Source of the DNA: Flavimaribacter sediminis
Lineage (GTDB): Bacteria; Pseudomonadota; Alphaproteobacteria; Rhizobiales; Rhizobiaceae
Direction: 5' to 3'
DNA length: 64,000 bases
Assembly (NCBI RefSeq): GCF_019492055.1
Contig: NZ_JAICBX010000001.1
Coordinates: 806,001-870,000 of the forward strand
Shown: piece by piece, positions 26,145 to 35,151 of the stretch
How positions within the stretch are numbered: position 1 is the first letter of the stretch
Layout: each line of letters begins with the position of its first letter
Program-made: the position numbers and the translations under genes
Notes under the pieces: generated by a model
Told to the model about the DNA's origin: nothing
The model's input: the letters and a program-made list of their open reading frames with translations, nothing else
The model's database searches: none

Positions 26145-27017
26145 ATGGAGACAAGCGATGTCATTCAGCTCGCATTGATCGGCATTTCGCAAGGCTGCGG
26201 ATATGCCCTGGTTGCGATCGGCTTCGTCTTCATCTACCGGGCGACCGAGATCATCAATTTCGCCCATGGCGAACTGATGATGCTAGGCGCTTTCATGGTC
26301 CTGACATTCGCCCAGATATGGGGTCTGAATTTCTGGCTGAGCGCATGCCTTGGAATTCTCTCTCTCGGGGTGTTCGGATATCTGCTGGATGCGGTGGTGA
26401 TGCGCCGCATAGTTGGAGAGAGCCAAGCCATCATCTTCATCCTGACCGTCGCGATTGCGTTGATGTTGCGTTCGCTTGCGGGGATCATATGGGGCTGGAG
26501 CCCGAGATCGCTTGACGTGCCGTTCATGCAAGATGTGCAGATCGGGGGCATCGTTCTTGGCATGGACCGAATTGCGATCATCCTAGGCACCATTTTGCTC
26601 TGCGCGCTGCTCTACTGGTTTTTCTCCCGAACCCGCACAGGACTGGCGATACAGGCTTCCTCTCAGAGCCAGCTCGCTGCTTACTATTCGCGCATTCCGG
26701 TAAAGCGGCTGATCTCCGTGGTCTGGGCCATTGCCGCCATGGTTGCCGCGGTGGCCGGGCTGATGATGGCGCCGGTTACACAGGTCGATACCGGCATGAG
26801 CGCCTTCGGCATCAAGGCTTTTGCCGGCGCCGTCGTGGGTGGATTCGGTTCAATTCCCGGAGCGCTTCTCGGCTGCCTTTTGATCGGACTTGCCGAGCCG
26901 TTTCTCGATTTTTTCTTTCCCGCGTTCAAGGGGGTCTATGCCTACATCATCATGCTGGTGGTGCTGTTTATCAGGCCCGAAGGGCTGATCCCTCAGACCT
27001 TCGCAAAGAAGGTGTGA
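26145..27017 (+). CDS. Liv-type ABC importer permease (LivH family), system 1
   Basis: The 290-residue integral membrane protein has about eight hydrophobic helices, the ALVAIGFVFIYRATEIINFAHGELMMLGAF opening of LivH proteins and the GGFGSIPGALLGCLLIGLAE coupling loop. It forms the translocation pore with the LivM-like protein encoded 4 bases downstream. The surrounding acyl-CoA genes make a carboxylic acid a more likely cargo than amino acids. Confidence 0.9.
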   Translation: METSDVIQLALIGISQGCGYALVAIGFVFIYRATEIINFAHGELMMLGAFMVLTFAQIWGLNFWLSACLGILSLGVFGYLLDAVVMRRIVGESQAIIFILTVAIALMLRSLAGIIWGWSPRSLDVPFMQDVQIGGIVLGMDRIAIILGTILLCALLYWFFSRTRTGLAIQASSQSQLAAYYSRIPVKRLISVVWAIAAMVAAVAGLMMAPVTQVDTGMSAFGIKAFAGAVVGGFGSIPGALLGCLLIGLAEPFLDFFFPAFKGVYAYIIMLVVLFIRPEGLIPQTFAKKV

Positions 27018-27021
27018 CCCG

Positions 27022-28098
27022 ATGCAGGTGATCTTCCGGACAAGCTACGATCAGGATATCGATCACCTGGTCGATCGCGGCGAGAAGTACAGGATTCTTG
27101 CAGCCATCGCGCTGGCGCTGATCGCCCCGTTGCTTGTGGGGTCGTATCTGCTGTCCGAACTTGCGATTTTCCTCGTTTATATTCTGGCGGGACTTGGGCT
27201 GATGGTTCTGACCGGGTTTTCGGGCCAGGTCAGTTTCGGTCACGCCGCCTTTCTGGGTATCGGCGCATATGCTCATTCGATTTTCCTGGGTTACGGCATC
27301 CCGTTTGTCGTTTCCTTGCCGATGGCGGGACTGCTTTCAGGTGCGATCGGCGCAGCCCTCGGTCGGGCCGTCAGCAGGATGCATGGCTTCTACCTTGCCA
27401 TTGCCACGCTCGCGTTCGCCATTGTGGTCGAAACGGTGATCGGGGAGTGGGAGCAGGTCACGGGCGGGCACATGGGCATGCAGGTTCCCGCGCTATCGGT
27501 CTTCGGTTTGGAACTTGGTGAAAGCTGGCAGCAGTATTATCTGATCCTCGCCGTCGTGATTTTCTTCATCTGGGGCGTGGCCAACCTCATGCGCTCGCCG
27601 ACAGGCCGGGCAATGGTGGCGGTGCGTGACAGCGAGGCCTCGGCCCGTTCGCTCGGGCTCGACACAGCGCGAACGAAAATCCTGGCCTTTTTCATCAGCG
27701 CGCTGATCACTGGCGTGGCCGGCGGGCTTCTCGCGCATCTTCTCTTCTATCTCGCGCCGGAAAGCTTCGGCGTTCAGGATTCCCTCAGGCTTCTGCTGAT
27801 GATCATCGTGGGCGGGCTTGGCACGATAACCGGGGCTGTTTTCGGAGCGGTTTTCGTGACGGTCCTGCCGAACATCATCGGCGTGCTGAAGCAGATTCTG
27901 CCGGACACCGTCGCCAACGCTCCTGGGCTGGAACAGCTCCTTTTCGGCGCGATTATCGCCGGTTTCATCATTTTCGAACCAGAAGGTCTCTACGGTCGCT
28001 GGCGCAAGTTGCGGCTCTTTTTCGAGACCTATCCATACTACAAGAAGTCGACTTTCGTTCGCCAGAAGCGCTACCTCAAGACGGAGCGGTTCAGATGA
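27022..28098 (+). CDS. Liv-type ABC importer permease (LivM family), system 1
   Basis: The 358-residue permease has about ten hydrophobic segments with the LivM hallmarks LTGFSGQVSFGHAAFLGIGAYAH and GGLGTITGAVFGAVF. A longer C-terminal cytosolic tail (about 30 residues rich in Lys/Arg/Tyr) extends beyond the usual end. The stop overlaps the following ATPase gene by 4 bases. Confidence 0.9.
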   Translation: MQVIFRTSYDQDIDHLVDRGEKYRILAAIALALIAPLLVGSYLLSELAIFLVYILAGLGLMVLTGFSGQVSFGHAAFLGIGAYAHSIFLGYGIPFVVSLPMAGLLSGAIGAALGRAVSRMHGFYLAIATLAFAIVVETVIGEWEQVTGGHMGMQVPALSVFGLELGESWQQYYLILAVVIFFIWGVANLMRSPTGRAMVAVRDSEASARSLGLDTARTKILAFFISALITGVAGGLLAHLLFYLAPESFGVQDSLRLLLMIIVGGLGTITGAVFGAVFVTVLPNIIGVLKQILPDTVANAPGLEQLLFGAIIAGFIIFEPEGLYGRWRKLRLFFETYPYYKKSTFVRQKRYLKTERFR

Positions 28099-28862
28099 GC
28101 GAACTGATTGTCGAGAACCTCAATCTGTCTTTCGGCGGCATCAAGGCGATCAACGATGTCTCTTTCACGGTAGAGGCAGGCGATATCTACGCCATCATCG
28201 GTCCAAACGGCGCCGGCAAGAGTACGATCTTCAACGCCATCAGCCGGATCTATACGCCGGACAGCGGCTCAATCCGCTACCGCGGTCAGGAGTTGCTGGA
28301 GCGCGCAGCACATCAGGTCGTCGACCTGGGGATCGCCCGGACTTTCCAGAATATCGAGCTGTTCGAAAAGGCAACAGTACTTGAAAATCTGCTGGTCGGT
28401 CGCAGTTCGAAAATCCGTACAAACTGGATTTCCGAATTCTTCTTCACGCGCAATGTTCGCAAGGAAGAGCGCGTCCACAGGCGCAAGACCGAAGAAGTGC
28501 TCGATCTCCTGAACATGCAGCAATATCGGTACGAACGGGTGAGTGACCTGGCCTACGGCGCGCGCAAAAACGTGGAACTCGCACGGGCGCTTTGCGCCGA
28601 GCCGGAGATCCTGCTGCTGGACGAGCCAGCTTCGGGGCTCAATCCGGAAGAGACGACCGACATGTCGTTCTGGCTCAAGGACATCAAGGAAGAATTGGGT
28701 GTTACCATTGTAATGGTCGAGCACGACATGAGCCTCGTGGGGCGCATCGCCGATCGCTGCATGGCGCTGGCCAATGGAGCGGTCCTGGCTGTCGGAAGCG
28801 TCGCGGAAGTGCAGTCGGACCCGCATGTACAAGCCGCCTATCTTGGGCAGGTGGCAGCATGA
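28095..28862 (+). CDS. Liv-type ABC importer ATPase (LivG family), system 1
   Basis: A 255-residue nucleotide-binding subunit with Walker A GPNGAGKST, a signature-like LAYGARKNVELARAL, Walker B ILLLDEPASGLNPEE and the switch EHDMSLV. The signature has YGARK instead of YGQQR, a mild variant. Its stop overlaps the next ATPase gene by 4 bases. Confidence 0.9.
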   Translation: MSELIVENLNLSFGGIKAINDVSFTVEAGDIYAIIGPNGAGKSTIFNAISRIYTPDSGSIRYRGQELLERAAHQVVDLGIARTFQNIELFEKATVLENLLVGRSSKIRTNWISEFFFTRNVRKEERVHRRKTEEVLDLLNMQQYRYERVSDLAYGARKNVELARALCAEPEILLLDEPASGLNPEETTDMSFWLKDIKEELGVTIVMVEHDMSLVGRIADRCMALANGAVLAVGSVAEVQSDPHVQAAYLGQVAA

Positions 28863-29629
28863 GCGCGCTGCTGGATGTCCGCAATGTGGAGACCTTTTAC
28901 GGTCCGATTATGGCGATAGCAGGAGTGAGCCTTGCCGTGAACGCCGGACAGATCGTCACTGTGCTGGGCGCCAATGGCGCCGGCAAGTCGACGCTCCTGA
29001 AAACGATATCGGGTGCGATTGATTGCCGTAAGGGGCAGGTGCTTTTCGAGGATAAGGAAATCCAGAACCGCGATCCCGATGTCGTGGCTGCCAGGGGAAT
29101 CGGCCATGTGCCGGAAGGGCGCGATGTCTTTCCGTTCATGACGGTGGAAGAAAACCTGCTTATCGGCGCCTACGGGCGTGGTGACCGGGATGCCGTGAAG
29201 CGCGATTTCGAGACCGTCTATCAGTACTTCCCCGATCTGAAGACCAAGAAACACGATCGGGCCGGATTTCTGTCAGGCGGGCAGCAGCAGATGCTGGCCA
29301 TCGGGCGCGCCTTTATGGGGCGGCCAAGACTAATGCTTCTCGACGAGCCGTCGCTTGGGCTCGCGCCGCTGCTGACGCAGACGATTTTCCAGATCATCCG
29401 CCGGATCAATGGTGAGCAGGGGGTGGCGGTGCTTCTGGTTGAGCAGAACGCCCACGCGGCGCTGGAGGTGGCGGAACATGGCTTCATCATGGAGGTCGGG
29501 CGTATCGTGATGGATGCACCGTCCCCCGAATTGATGGCCTCCGACGACGTCAAGGAATTTTATCTCGGACAGTCCAGCGAAGGGATTCGCGGCGAGAGGC
29601 GCTGGAAGAAGCGCAAGACATGGCGGTGA
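28859..29629 (+). CDS. Liv-type ABC importer ATPase (LivF family), system 1
   Basis: A 256-residue ATPase with Walker A GANGAGKST, signature LSGGQQQMLAIGRA, Walker B LMLLDEPSLGLAP and EQNAHAAL. The ATG at 28859 overlaps the LivG-like stop. The C-terminus carries a basic extension (GERRWKKRKTWR). It completes the ATPase pair of importer 1; the acyl-CoA ligase gene starts 4 bases later. Confidence 0.9.
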   Translation: MSALLDVRNVETFYGPIMAIAGVSLAVNAGQIVTVLGANGAGKSTLLKTISGAIDCRKGQVLFEDKEIQNRDPDVVAARGIGHVPEGRDVFPFMTVEENLLIGAYGRGDRDAVKRDFETVYQYFPDLKTKKHDRAGFLSGGQQQMLAIGRAFMGRPRLMLLDEPSLGLAPLLTQTIFQIIRRINGEQGVAVLLVEQNAHAALEVAEHGFIMEVGRIVMDAPSPELMASDDVKEFYLGQSSEGIRGERRWKKRKTWR

Positions 29630-29633
29630 GACG

Positions 29634-31472
29634 ATGGAAAAGGTGATCGAAAGCGACTTCGTCTCCATCGATGACCATGACACGCTTGCCAAGCTGTTTC
29701 GCGGCCGCGTGCGTGAATGGGGCGACAGGATCGCCATGCGTGAAAAAGATCTCGGGGTCTGGCAGTCTTTCACGTGGAAGGAATTCGACGACCATGCCCG
29801 CGGGGTCGCCGGCGGGTTGATGGCGCTGGGGCTTGGCCGCGGCGATGTCGTCTCCGTGCTGAGCGAAGACAACAAGGAATGGGCATTTGCCGATATGGGC
29901 TGCCATATGGCCGGCTGCATCGTGAACGGCATCTATCCCACCTATCAGCATGGTCAGGCGTTGCATATGCTGGCCGACAGCCGCACCCGCGTGCTGATTG
30001 TCGAGGATGAGGAGCAACTCGACAAATATCTTCAGGTGCGGAACGAACTGCCCGATCTCATCAAGGTCTATGTGATCGACTGGAAAGGGCTGCGCGGTTT
30101 TCATGATCCGATGGTGGAACCGATCGGACATTTATACGAGCTGGGCGCGCAGTACAGGCGCGAAAATCCCGGCAGGATCGATTCAGCCATCGATGCAGGC
30201 CAAAATGGCGACACCGCCGTGCTCATCTATACATCCGGTACGACGGGAGCGCCCAAGGGGGCGCTGATCTCCCATCGTTATCTGCTGTTCCAAATGACGG
30301 CAGCGCCCGATCCGTACCCGGTCGGCCACGACGACGACATGTTGACCTATCTGCCGCTGTGCCACGTAGCCGAGCGGGTAGTGTCGCTGTGCATGAGCCT
30401 TGCAACAGGAGTGCGCCTCAATTTTGCCGAGAGCGCAGAGACGGTATTCCAGAATATCCAGGAATTGTCGCCAACTGTGCTGTTTGCGGTGCCGCGAATA
30501 TGGGAGAAATTCTATTCGCGGGTAGCGACAATGATGGCGGAGGCCACCTGGCTCGGGCGCAAGGGCTATGAGTGGGCGTTGAAAGTCGGCCATGCGCGGG
30601 CGGAATACCTGCTTGAAGGCAGGGCCGTGCCGGCAGGAATCGAGTTGCAGTACAGGCTCGCCGATTGGCTGGTCTACCGCAATATCAAGCAGCTATTGGG
30701 GCTTGACCGGGCGCACTTCCTGATGTCAGGCGCCGCGCCAATCTCGGCCGATCTACTGAACTGGTATCTGGCGATCGGCCTTCCTGTGACCGAGCTGTAC
30801 GGCCAGACCGAAATCGGCCTTGCCACCATGACGTCACCAGACCGCCCGCAACCCGGTACGATCGGTAAACCGCTGCCCGGCGTCTCAGTGCGTCTCGGCG
30901 AGCAGGGCGAGATACTGGTGAAAAGCCCGTCGCTGTTTTCGGGCTACCTCAACAATGAAGAAGCGACTGCCAACACGATTATCGATGGCTGGGTGCATAC
31001 TGGCGATGTTGGAGCGATGAACAATGAGGGCACGTTCCGCATTACTGACCGTATCAAAGACATTATCATCACCGCTGGCGGCAAGAACATCACCCCGAGT
31101 CTGATCGAGAACCAACTCAAATTCTCGCCCTATATCTCGGATGCCATCGTTATTGGCGACAAGCGCAAATATCTGACCTGCCTGGTCATGATCGACCAGG
31201 AAAATGTCGAACATTACGCACAGTCCAAAGCCATCCCCTTCACCAATTACCGCTCGCTTTGCGCCAGACCCGAGATCGTGGCGCTGATCGACAAAGAGAT
31301 CACTAAGGCGAACGAGAAGTTCGCTTCCGTGGAACAGGTCAAGAAATTCCGGCTGATCGACGTCTTGCTCACGCCGGAAGACGAGGAAGTGACTCCGACG
31401 ATGAAGCTCAAACGCAGCTTCGTCGCCGAGAAATACGCAACGCTGGTCGGCGAAATGTACCAGCACACTTGA
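29634..31472 (+). CDS. AMP-dependent acyl-CoA ligase (long-chain/FadD15-like)
   Basis: The 612-residue ANL-superfamily enzyme has the P-loop YTSGTTGAPKG (199-209), the ELYGQTE adenylate motif and the GWVHTGDVGAMNNEGTFRITDRIKDIIITAGGKNI hinge region. It converts a free acid, ATP and CoA into acyl-CoA, AMP and pyrophosphate. Its position inside the importer genes, between the LivF-like ATPase and the binding protein, strongly suggests that it activates the imported acid on entry. Confidence 0.9.
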   Translation: MEKVIESDFVSIDDHDTLAKLFRGRVREWGDRIAMREKDLGVWQSFTWKEFDDHARGVAGGLMALGLGRGDVVSVLSEDNKEWAFADMGCHMAGCIVNGIYPTYQHGQALHMLADSRTRVLIVEDEEQLDKYLQVRNELPDLIKVYVIDWKGLRGFHDPMVEPIGHLYELGAQYRRENPGRIDSAIDAGQNGDTAVLIYTSGTTGAPKGALISHRYLLFQMTAAPDPYPVGHDDDMLTYLPLCHVAERVVSLCMSLATGVRLNFAESAETVFQNIQELSPTVLFAVPRIWEKFYSRVATMMAEATWLGRKGYEWALKVGHARAEYLLEGRAVPAGIELQYRLADWLVYRNIKQLLGLDRAHFLMSGAAPISADLLNWYLAIGLPVTELYGQTEIGLATMTSPDRPQPGTIGKPLPGVSVRLGEQGEILVKSPSLFSGYLNNEEATANTIIDGWVHTGDVGAMNNEGTFRITDRIKDIIITAGGKNITPSLIENQLKFSPYISDAIVIGDKRKYLTCLVMIDQENVEHYAQSKAIPFTNYRSLCARPEIVALIDKEITKANEKFASVEQVKKFRLIDVLLTPEDEEVTPTMKLKRSFVAEKYATLVGEMYQHT

Positions 31473-31494
31473 TGGAGCTCTAGGGAGGATCACC

Positions 31495-32655
31495 ATGAAA
31501 AGAGTTATCACAGCATTTTTAGCGGTCACGCTTGCAGGCGTGGCGCCGGCCTTGGCCGAGCCACAGGGTGTTACCGACGACAAGATTGTCGTCGGCTCAC
31601 ATTCGGATTTGTCGGGACCGCTGGCAATCTGGGGCGTGCCAGCCACCAATGGCGTCAGGATGCGTCTGGAAGAGGCCAATGCTGCGGGGGGCGTGCACGA
31701 CCGGCAGATCGAGTTCATCGTCGAGGACACCGCCTATCAGGTGCCGCTTGCAGTGCGCGCCACCAACAAACTTGTTCAACGCGACAAGATCTTCGCGATG
31801 ATCAACGGCACCGGCACAGCGCAAACCCTTGCCTCGATGCAAATTCTCGACAAGGCGGGCATACCCAATGTGTTTCCGCTGTCGGCTGCCAAGGTGATGT
31901 TCGATCCCCTCAGCCCGCTGCATTTCAGCTACTTTGTCAGCTACCAGGACCAGGCTGTGGGTGCGATGAAATATTTTAACAGCCAGGGCATGACCAAGGT
32001 CTGCCTGCAATCGGTGGCCACGGAATACGGTCAGGAAGTGACCGAGGGCGCCGAGCAGGGCGCCGAGGAACTCGGCATGGAGATTGTTTTTCACGGCACG
32101 CATAAAACCACCGAGACTGAATTTGCGGGCGTTGCGACCTCGATCAAGAATTCCGATTGCGAGTTCCTCTTGCTCGGTACGACGGTCAAGGACACGATCA
32201 CGCTTTATGCCACTCTGCGCCAGCTGGGATGGGACAAGCCGGTCGTCGGCAATATGGTGCCTTACACACCTCTGGCCGCCGAGGCCAGTGACGGGGTTAC
32301 CGAGGGGCTTTATCTCGTCACGCCGGTCATGATCGCCGATTTCGATGATGGCGACCAGTGGCGTGCCGACTTCAATGAGCGTTACCGGGAAAAGTTCGGC
32401 GAGGCTCCGGCAGTACAGGCACAAATGGGCTATAACGCTGCTGATCTGTTGGTCATGGCGCTGGAGGCTGCAGGCCGCGACCTGACGGTCGAGAAGCTGT
32501 CCGCAGCAATCGAGGACATCAAGGGTTACAAAGACCCCTTTGGCGGTCCAGACGCCTCTTTTTCCGCTGAAAAGCATTTTGGAGGCGACAGCCTCGTTCT
32601 GGTGCAGTCCGAGAACAAGAAGTGGGAGTTGCGCGAGACTGATCTGCCCTATTGA
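31495..32655 (+). CDS. periplasmic binding protein of Liv-type importer, system 1
   Basis: The 386-residue protein begins with a signal peptide (MKRVITAFLAVTLAGVAPALA) and continues with the type I periplasmic-binding fold typical of LivK-like proteins (VVGSHSDLSGPLAIWG, VRMRLEEANAAGGVHDRQIEF). GGGAGG precedes the ATG. Such proteins also bind aromatic and aliphatic acids. A strong hairpin follows the gene. Confidence 0.88.
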   Translation: MKRVITAFLAVTLAGVAPALAEPQGVTDDKIVVGSHSDLSGPLAIWGVPATNGVRMRLEEANAAGGVHDRQIEFIVEDTAYQVPLAVRATNKLVQRDKIFAMINGTGTAQTLASMQILDKAGIPNVFPLSAAKVMFDPLSPLHFSYFVSYQDQAVGAMKYFNSQGMTKVCLQSVATEYGQEVTEGAEQGAEELGMEIVFHGTHKTTETEFAGVATSIKNSDCEFLLLGTTVKDTITLYATLRQLGWDKPVVGNMVPYTPLAAEASDGVTEGLYLVTPVMIADFDDGDQWRADFNERYREKFGEAPAVQAQMGYNAADLLVMALEAAGRDLTVEKLSAAIEDIKGYKDPFGGPDASFSAEKHFGGDSLVLVQSENKKWELRETDLPY

Positions 32656-32674
32656 CCGTGCGGATACAAATGCA

Positions 32675-32705
32675 GGGCCCGGGGGTCTACGACACTCCCG
32701 GGTCC
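32675..32705 (+). terminator. hairpin after the binding-protein gene
   Basis: A 12-bp stem including two G-T pairs (GGGCCCGGGGGT with ACTCCCGGGTCC) and a 7-base loop lies 20 bases after the stop codon. There is no T tract. It could terminate partly or stabilise the 3' end of the binding-protein message. Confidence 0.5.
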
Positions 32706-32744
32706 AATCATCGCTCCAGTCATCTTTTGTGAGGTGCGTCTGAA

Positions 32745-33560
32745 GTGGTCGCAAAGGTCAGCAAAACAGATCACATCGCAACGCTAACGCTGAGCAATCC
32801 CGGGTCGATGAATGCCATCAGCCTGGAGGGATTTGGCGAACTGCGCGCAGTGTTCGAGGCGTTGCGCCGCGACCGCGATGTTCATGCCATCATCCTGACC
32901 GGCGAGGGGAAGGCGTTCTGCGCCGGCGCGGCGCTCGACTCGTTCGTCGACAAGCACGGGTTCAAACTGACGCCAGGCACCCTTCGCAAGGCATTCGATG
33001 AGCATTTGAACCCGCTGATGAGGACGATGATGGAAATCGAAAAGCCGATCATCATCGCGATCAACGGACCCGTGGCTGGCGGTGGCATCGGATTGGCGCT
33101 GGCGGGAGATGTCGTCATCGCATCGGAGACAGCGCGGTTTCATTGTGGTTTCGTACCGATGCTGGCCATCGTTCCGGACGCCGGGACCTCATGGCTTCTG
33201 CCCAATCTTATGGGACGTAACCGGGCGCTGCCCATGGCCTTGCTCGGCGATCCGCTCGACGCGCAGGAAGCGATGGCGGAGGGCCTCATCTACCGTGTGG
33301 TGGGACCTGATGCGTTGATGGAGGAGGCGAGGGGATATGCCGAACGGCTTTCACGCGCGCCTGTCGATGCACTTCGCCGGGCCAGGATGCTCTTTACCGA
33401 CGCAGCCGCAACGCGCTTCAGCGACATGCTGGACAAGGAGCGGGATGCAAATTGCGAACTGGTGGCGGGCCCAGAGATGAAAGAGGGCGTATCCGCCTTT
33501 CTCGAAAAGCGGACGCCCGACTTTAAGATTTCTGGCAGCGACGGAGGTTCAGGATCTTGA
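32745..33560 (+). CDS. enoyl-CoA hydratase/isomerase (crotonase family)
   Basis: The GTG-started frame gives 271 residues. Oxyanion-hole segments FCAGAALDSF and NGPVAGGGIGLALAGD are present. The acidic residue in VPDAGTSWLLPNLMG is Asp, as in PaaG/isomerase-type crotonases. The protein may isomerise a double bond or hydrate an enoyl-CoA in the same route as the MaoC pair, which would make one of the two redundant for straight chains. Confidence 0.85.
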   Translation: MVAKVSKTDHIATLTLSNPGSMNAISLEGFGELRAVFEALRRDRDVHAIILTGEGKAFCAGAALDSFVDKHGFKLTPGTLRKAFDEHLNPLMRTMMEIEKPIIIAINGPVAGGGIGLALAGDVVIASETARFHCGFVPMLAIVPDAGTSWLLPNLMGRNRALPMALLGDPLDAQEAMAEGLIYRVVGPDALMEEARGYAERLSRAPVDALRRARMLFTDAAATRFSDMLDKERDANCELVAGPEMKEGVSAFLEKRTPDFKISGSDGGSGS

Positions 33561-33864
33561 ACGGCGCCAGGATCGTGGAGATCGAGGGGGCTTGGGTTCG
33601 TCCCGTTTTTCGGGAGGCGACGCCTGTGTGACGCCTGTTCTCAGTTCCGAAGGAGCCATGGATCACCCTATGAACGCGGTGCGCCAAACATGGCGTAAGG
33701 TTGAAGGATTGCTTCAAAACGCGCCAGCGTCACGCTTTTCGACCGAACCGGATTGGAAGCCAGTGTCTGCGCCTGAACGCGGTGCGCATAGCGCGGATAT
33801 CCGCAAGGAACTTGCCGCGCGGTACGCGCAAACTGAAAACCGAGTTGGAGAATTGAGCCGATGA
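33557..33864 (+). pseudogene. internally deleted alpha-methylacyl-CoA racemase (CaiB/BaiF family)
   Basis: The start (TTG at 33557) reads MNGARIVEIEG, the opening of this family. After a frame change near 33588-33604, the +1 frame reads SGGDACVTPVLSSEGAMDHPMN and then QNAPASRFS...GAHSADIRKELA, which matches the C-terminal part of the same family. About 270 codons between are missing. The segment from 33658 could still be translated as a 68-residue peptide (GAAGGAGCC before ATG) and its stop overlaps the acyl-CoA dehydrogenase start by 4 bases. A racemase would epimerise 2-methylacyl-CoAs, so the relic hints at a branched substrate. Confidence 0.6.
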
Positions 33865-35024
33865 ACAACCATGTTTCACCCTGGATGGACGAGGATCTTG
33901 GAATATTCCGGGATGCAATTACCAGGTTCTATGCTGAAGAGATGGCGCCAAATGAGGAGCGCTGGCAGAAGCAAGGGTATGTTGACCGCGATTTCTGGAA
34001 CAAGGCTGGTGAAATGGGCCTCCTTTGCGCCTCGGTGCCGGAGGAATACGGCGGTATGGGCGGCGATTTTCGCCACGAGGCTTTGATCGTCTTCGAGCAA
34101 TTCAAGGCGTCGGGAGTGTCCGGCTTTGGCAATTACGTGCATAGCCAGATCTGTGCGGGATACATTCTCGAATTCGGCACCGAGATGCAGAAGAATCGCT
34201 GGCTCCCAAAGATGGCAACTGGCGAAATGGTTTGCGCCATTGCCATGACAGAGCCCGGTACGGGGTCTGACCTACAGGCGGTGAAGACAACGGCGCTGCG
34301 CGACGGCAACGAATTCGTGATCAACGGCTCGAAAACCTTCATCACCAACGGTCAGATGGCGGACCTCATAATTGTCGTGGCCAAGACAGATCCCACTCAG
34401 GGCGCTCGCGGCATATCGCTAATAATGTTGGAGACGGAGGATGCGGACGGTTTTAGCCGCGGCCGCAATCTGGAAAAGATCGGCTTGAAAAGCCAGGACA
34501 CCTCAGAACTGTTCTTCGATAACGTTCGCGTCGGCCCTGAGAATCTGCTCGGTGGGGAGGAAGGCAAGGGCTTCTACCAACTCATGCAATCGCTGCCTCA
34601 AGAGCGCCTTACGCTGGCGATCGCCGGTGCCGCCGTAATTGAAAAGGCTTTCGAAGAAACTGTGGCCTATACCTCCGGGCGGAAAGCCTTCGGCAAAACA
34701 TTGATCGAGATGCAGAACACCCGCTTCAAGCTGGCGGAAGCGAAAACAATCGCCCACATTGCACGTGTTTTCATTGATGACTGCATCATGCGGCACGTCA
34801 GGGGAGAACTTGATGCTGCTACCGCGTCAATGGCGAAGTGGTGGGTAACCCAGATGCAATGTGACGTGGTTGATGAGTGCCTGCAGCTTTATGGCGGGTA
34901 TGGCTACATGCTTGAATACCCGATTGCCCAAATGTATGCGGACGCGCGTGTTCAGAAAATCTATGGCGGCTCGAACGAAGTCATGAAGGAACTGATCGCA
35001 AGGACATTCGCTCCGAAAGCATAG
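33861..35024 (+). CDS. acyl-CoA dehydrogenase
   Basis: The 387-residue flavoenzyme has the family signatures CAIAMTEPGTGSDLQAVKT and QLYGGYGYMLEYPIAQMYADARVQKIYGGSNEVMKELIAR, with the catalytic Glu in YGGSNEVM. It introduces the 2,3-double bond into an acyl-CoA and passes electrons to ETF. It is the last gene of the operon. Together with MaoC hydratases, SDR and thiolase it completes a full beta-oxidation cycle. Confidence 0.9.
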   Translation: MNNHVSPWMDEDLGIFRDAITRFYAEEMAPNEERWQKQGYVDRDFWNKAGEMGLLCASVPEEYGGMGGDFRHEALIVFEQFKASGVSGFGNYVHSQICAGYILEFGTEMQKNRWLPKMATGEMVCAIAMTEPGTGSDLQAVKTTALRDGNEFVINGSKTFITNGQMADLIIVVAKTDPTQGARGISLIMLETEDADGFSRGRNLEKIGLKSQDTSELFFDNVRVGPENLLGGEEGKGFYQLMQSLPQERLTLAIAGAAVIEKAFEETVAYTSGRKAFGKTLIEMQNTRFKLAEAKTIAHIARVFIDDCIMRHVRGELDAATASMAKWWVTQMQCDVVDECLQLYGGYGYMLEYPIAQMYADARVQKIYGGSNEVMKELIARTFAPKA

Positions 35025-35125
35025 CAATCCGGTCCATACAGCCTACGCCCGGGTTGCTGAGTTGTCGTCTGCTGACGGTTTTTCGGACGCCAGGACTCCA
35101 GATAAAAAGGTGTAAAGCGTCCGTT

Positions 35126-35145
35126 GTGCGTCCATATGGACGCAC
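35126..35145. terminator. bidirectional hairpin between convergent genes
   Basis: GTGCGTCCATATGGACGCAC is a perfect 20-base palindrome between the acyl-CoA dehydrogenase stop and the convergent AraC stop at 35152. It is placed to act on both transcripts. Confidence 0.5.
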
Positions 35146-35151
35146 GGCCCT

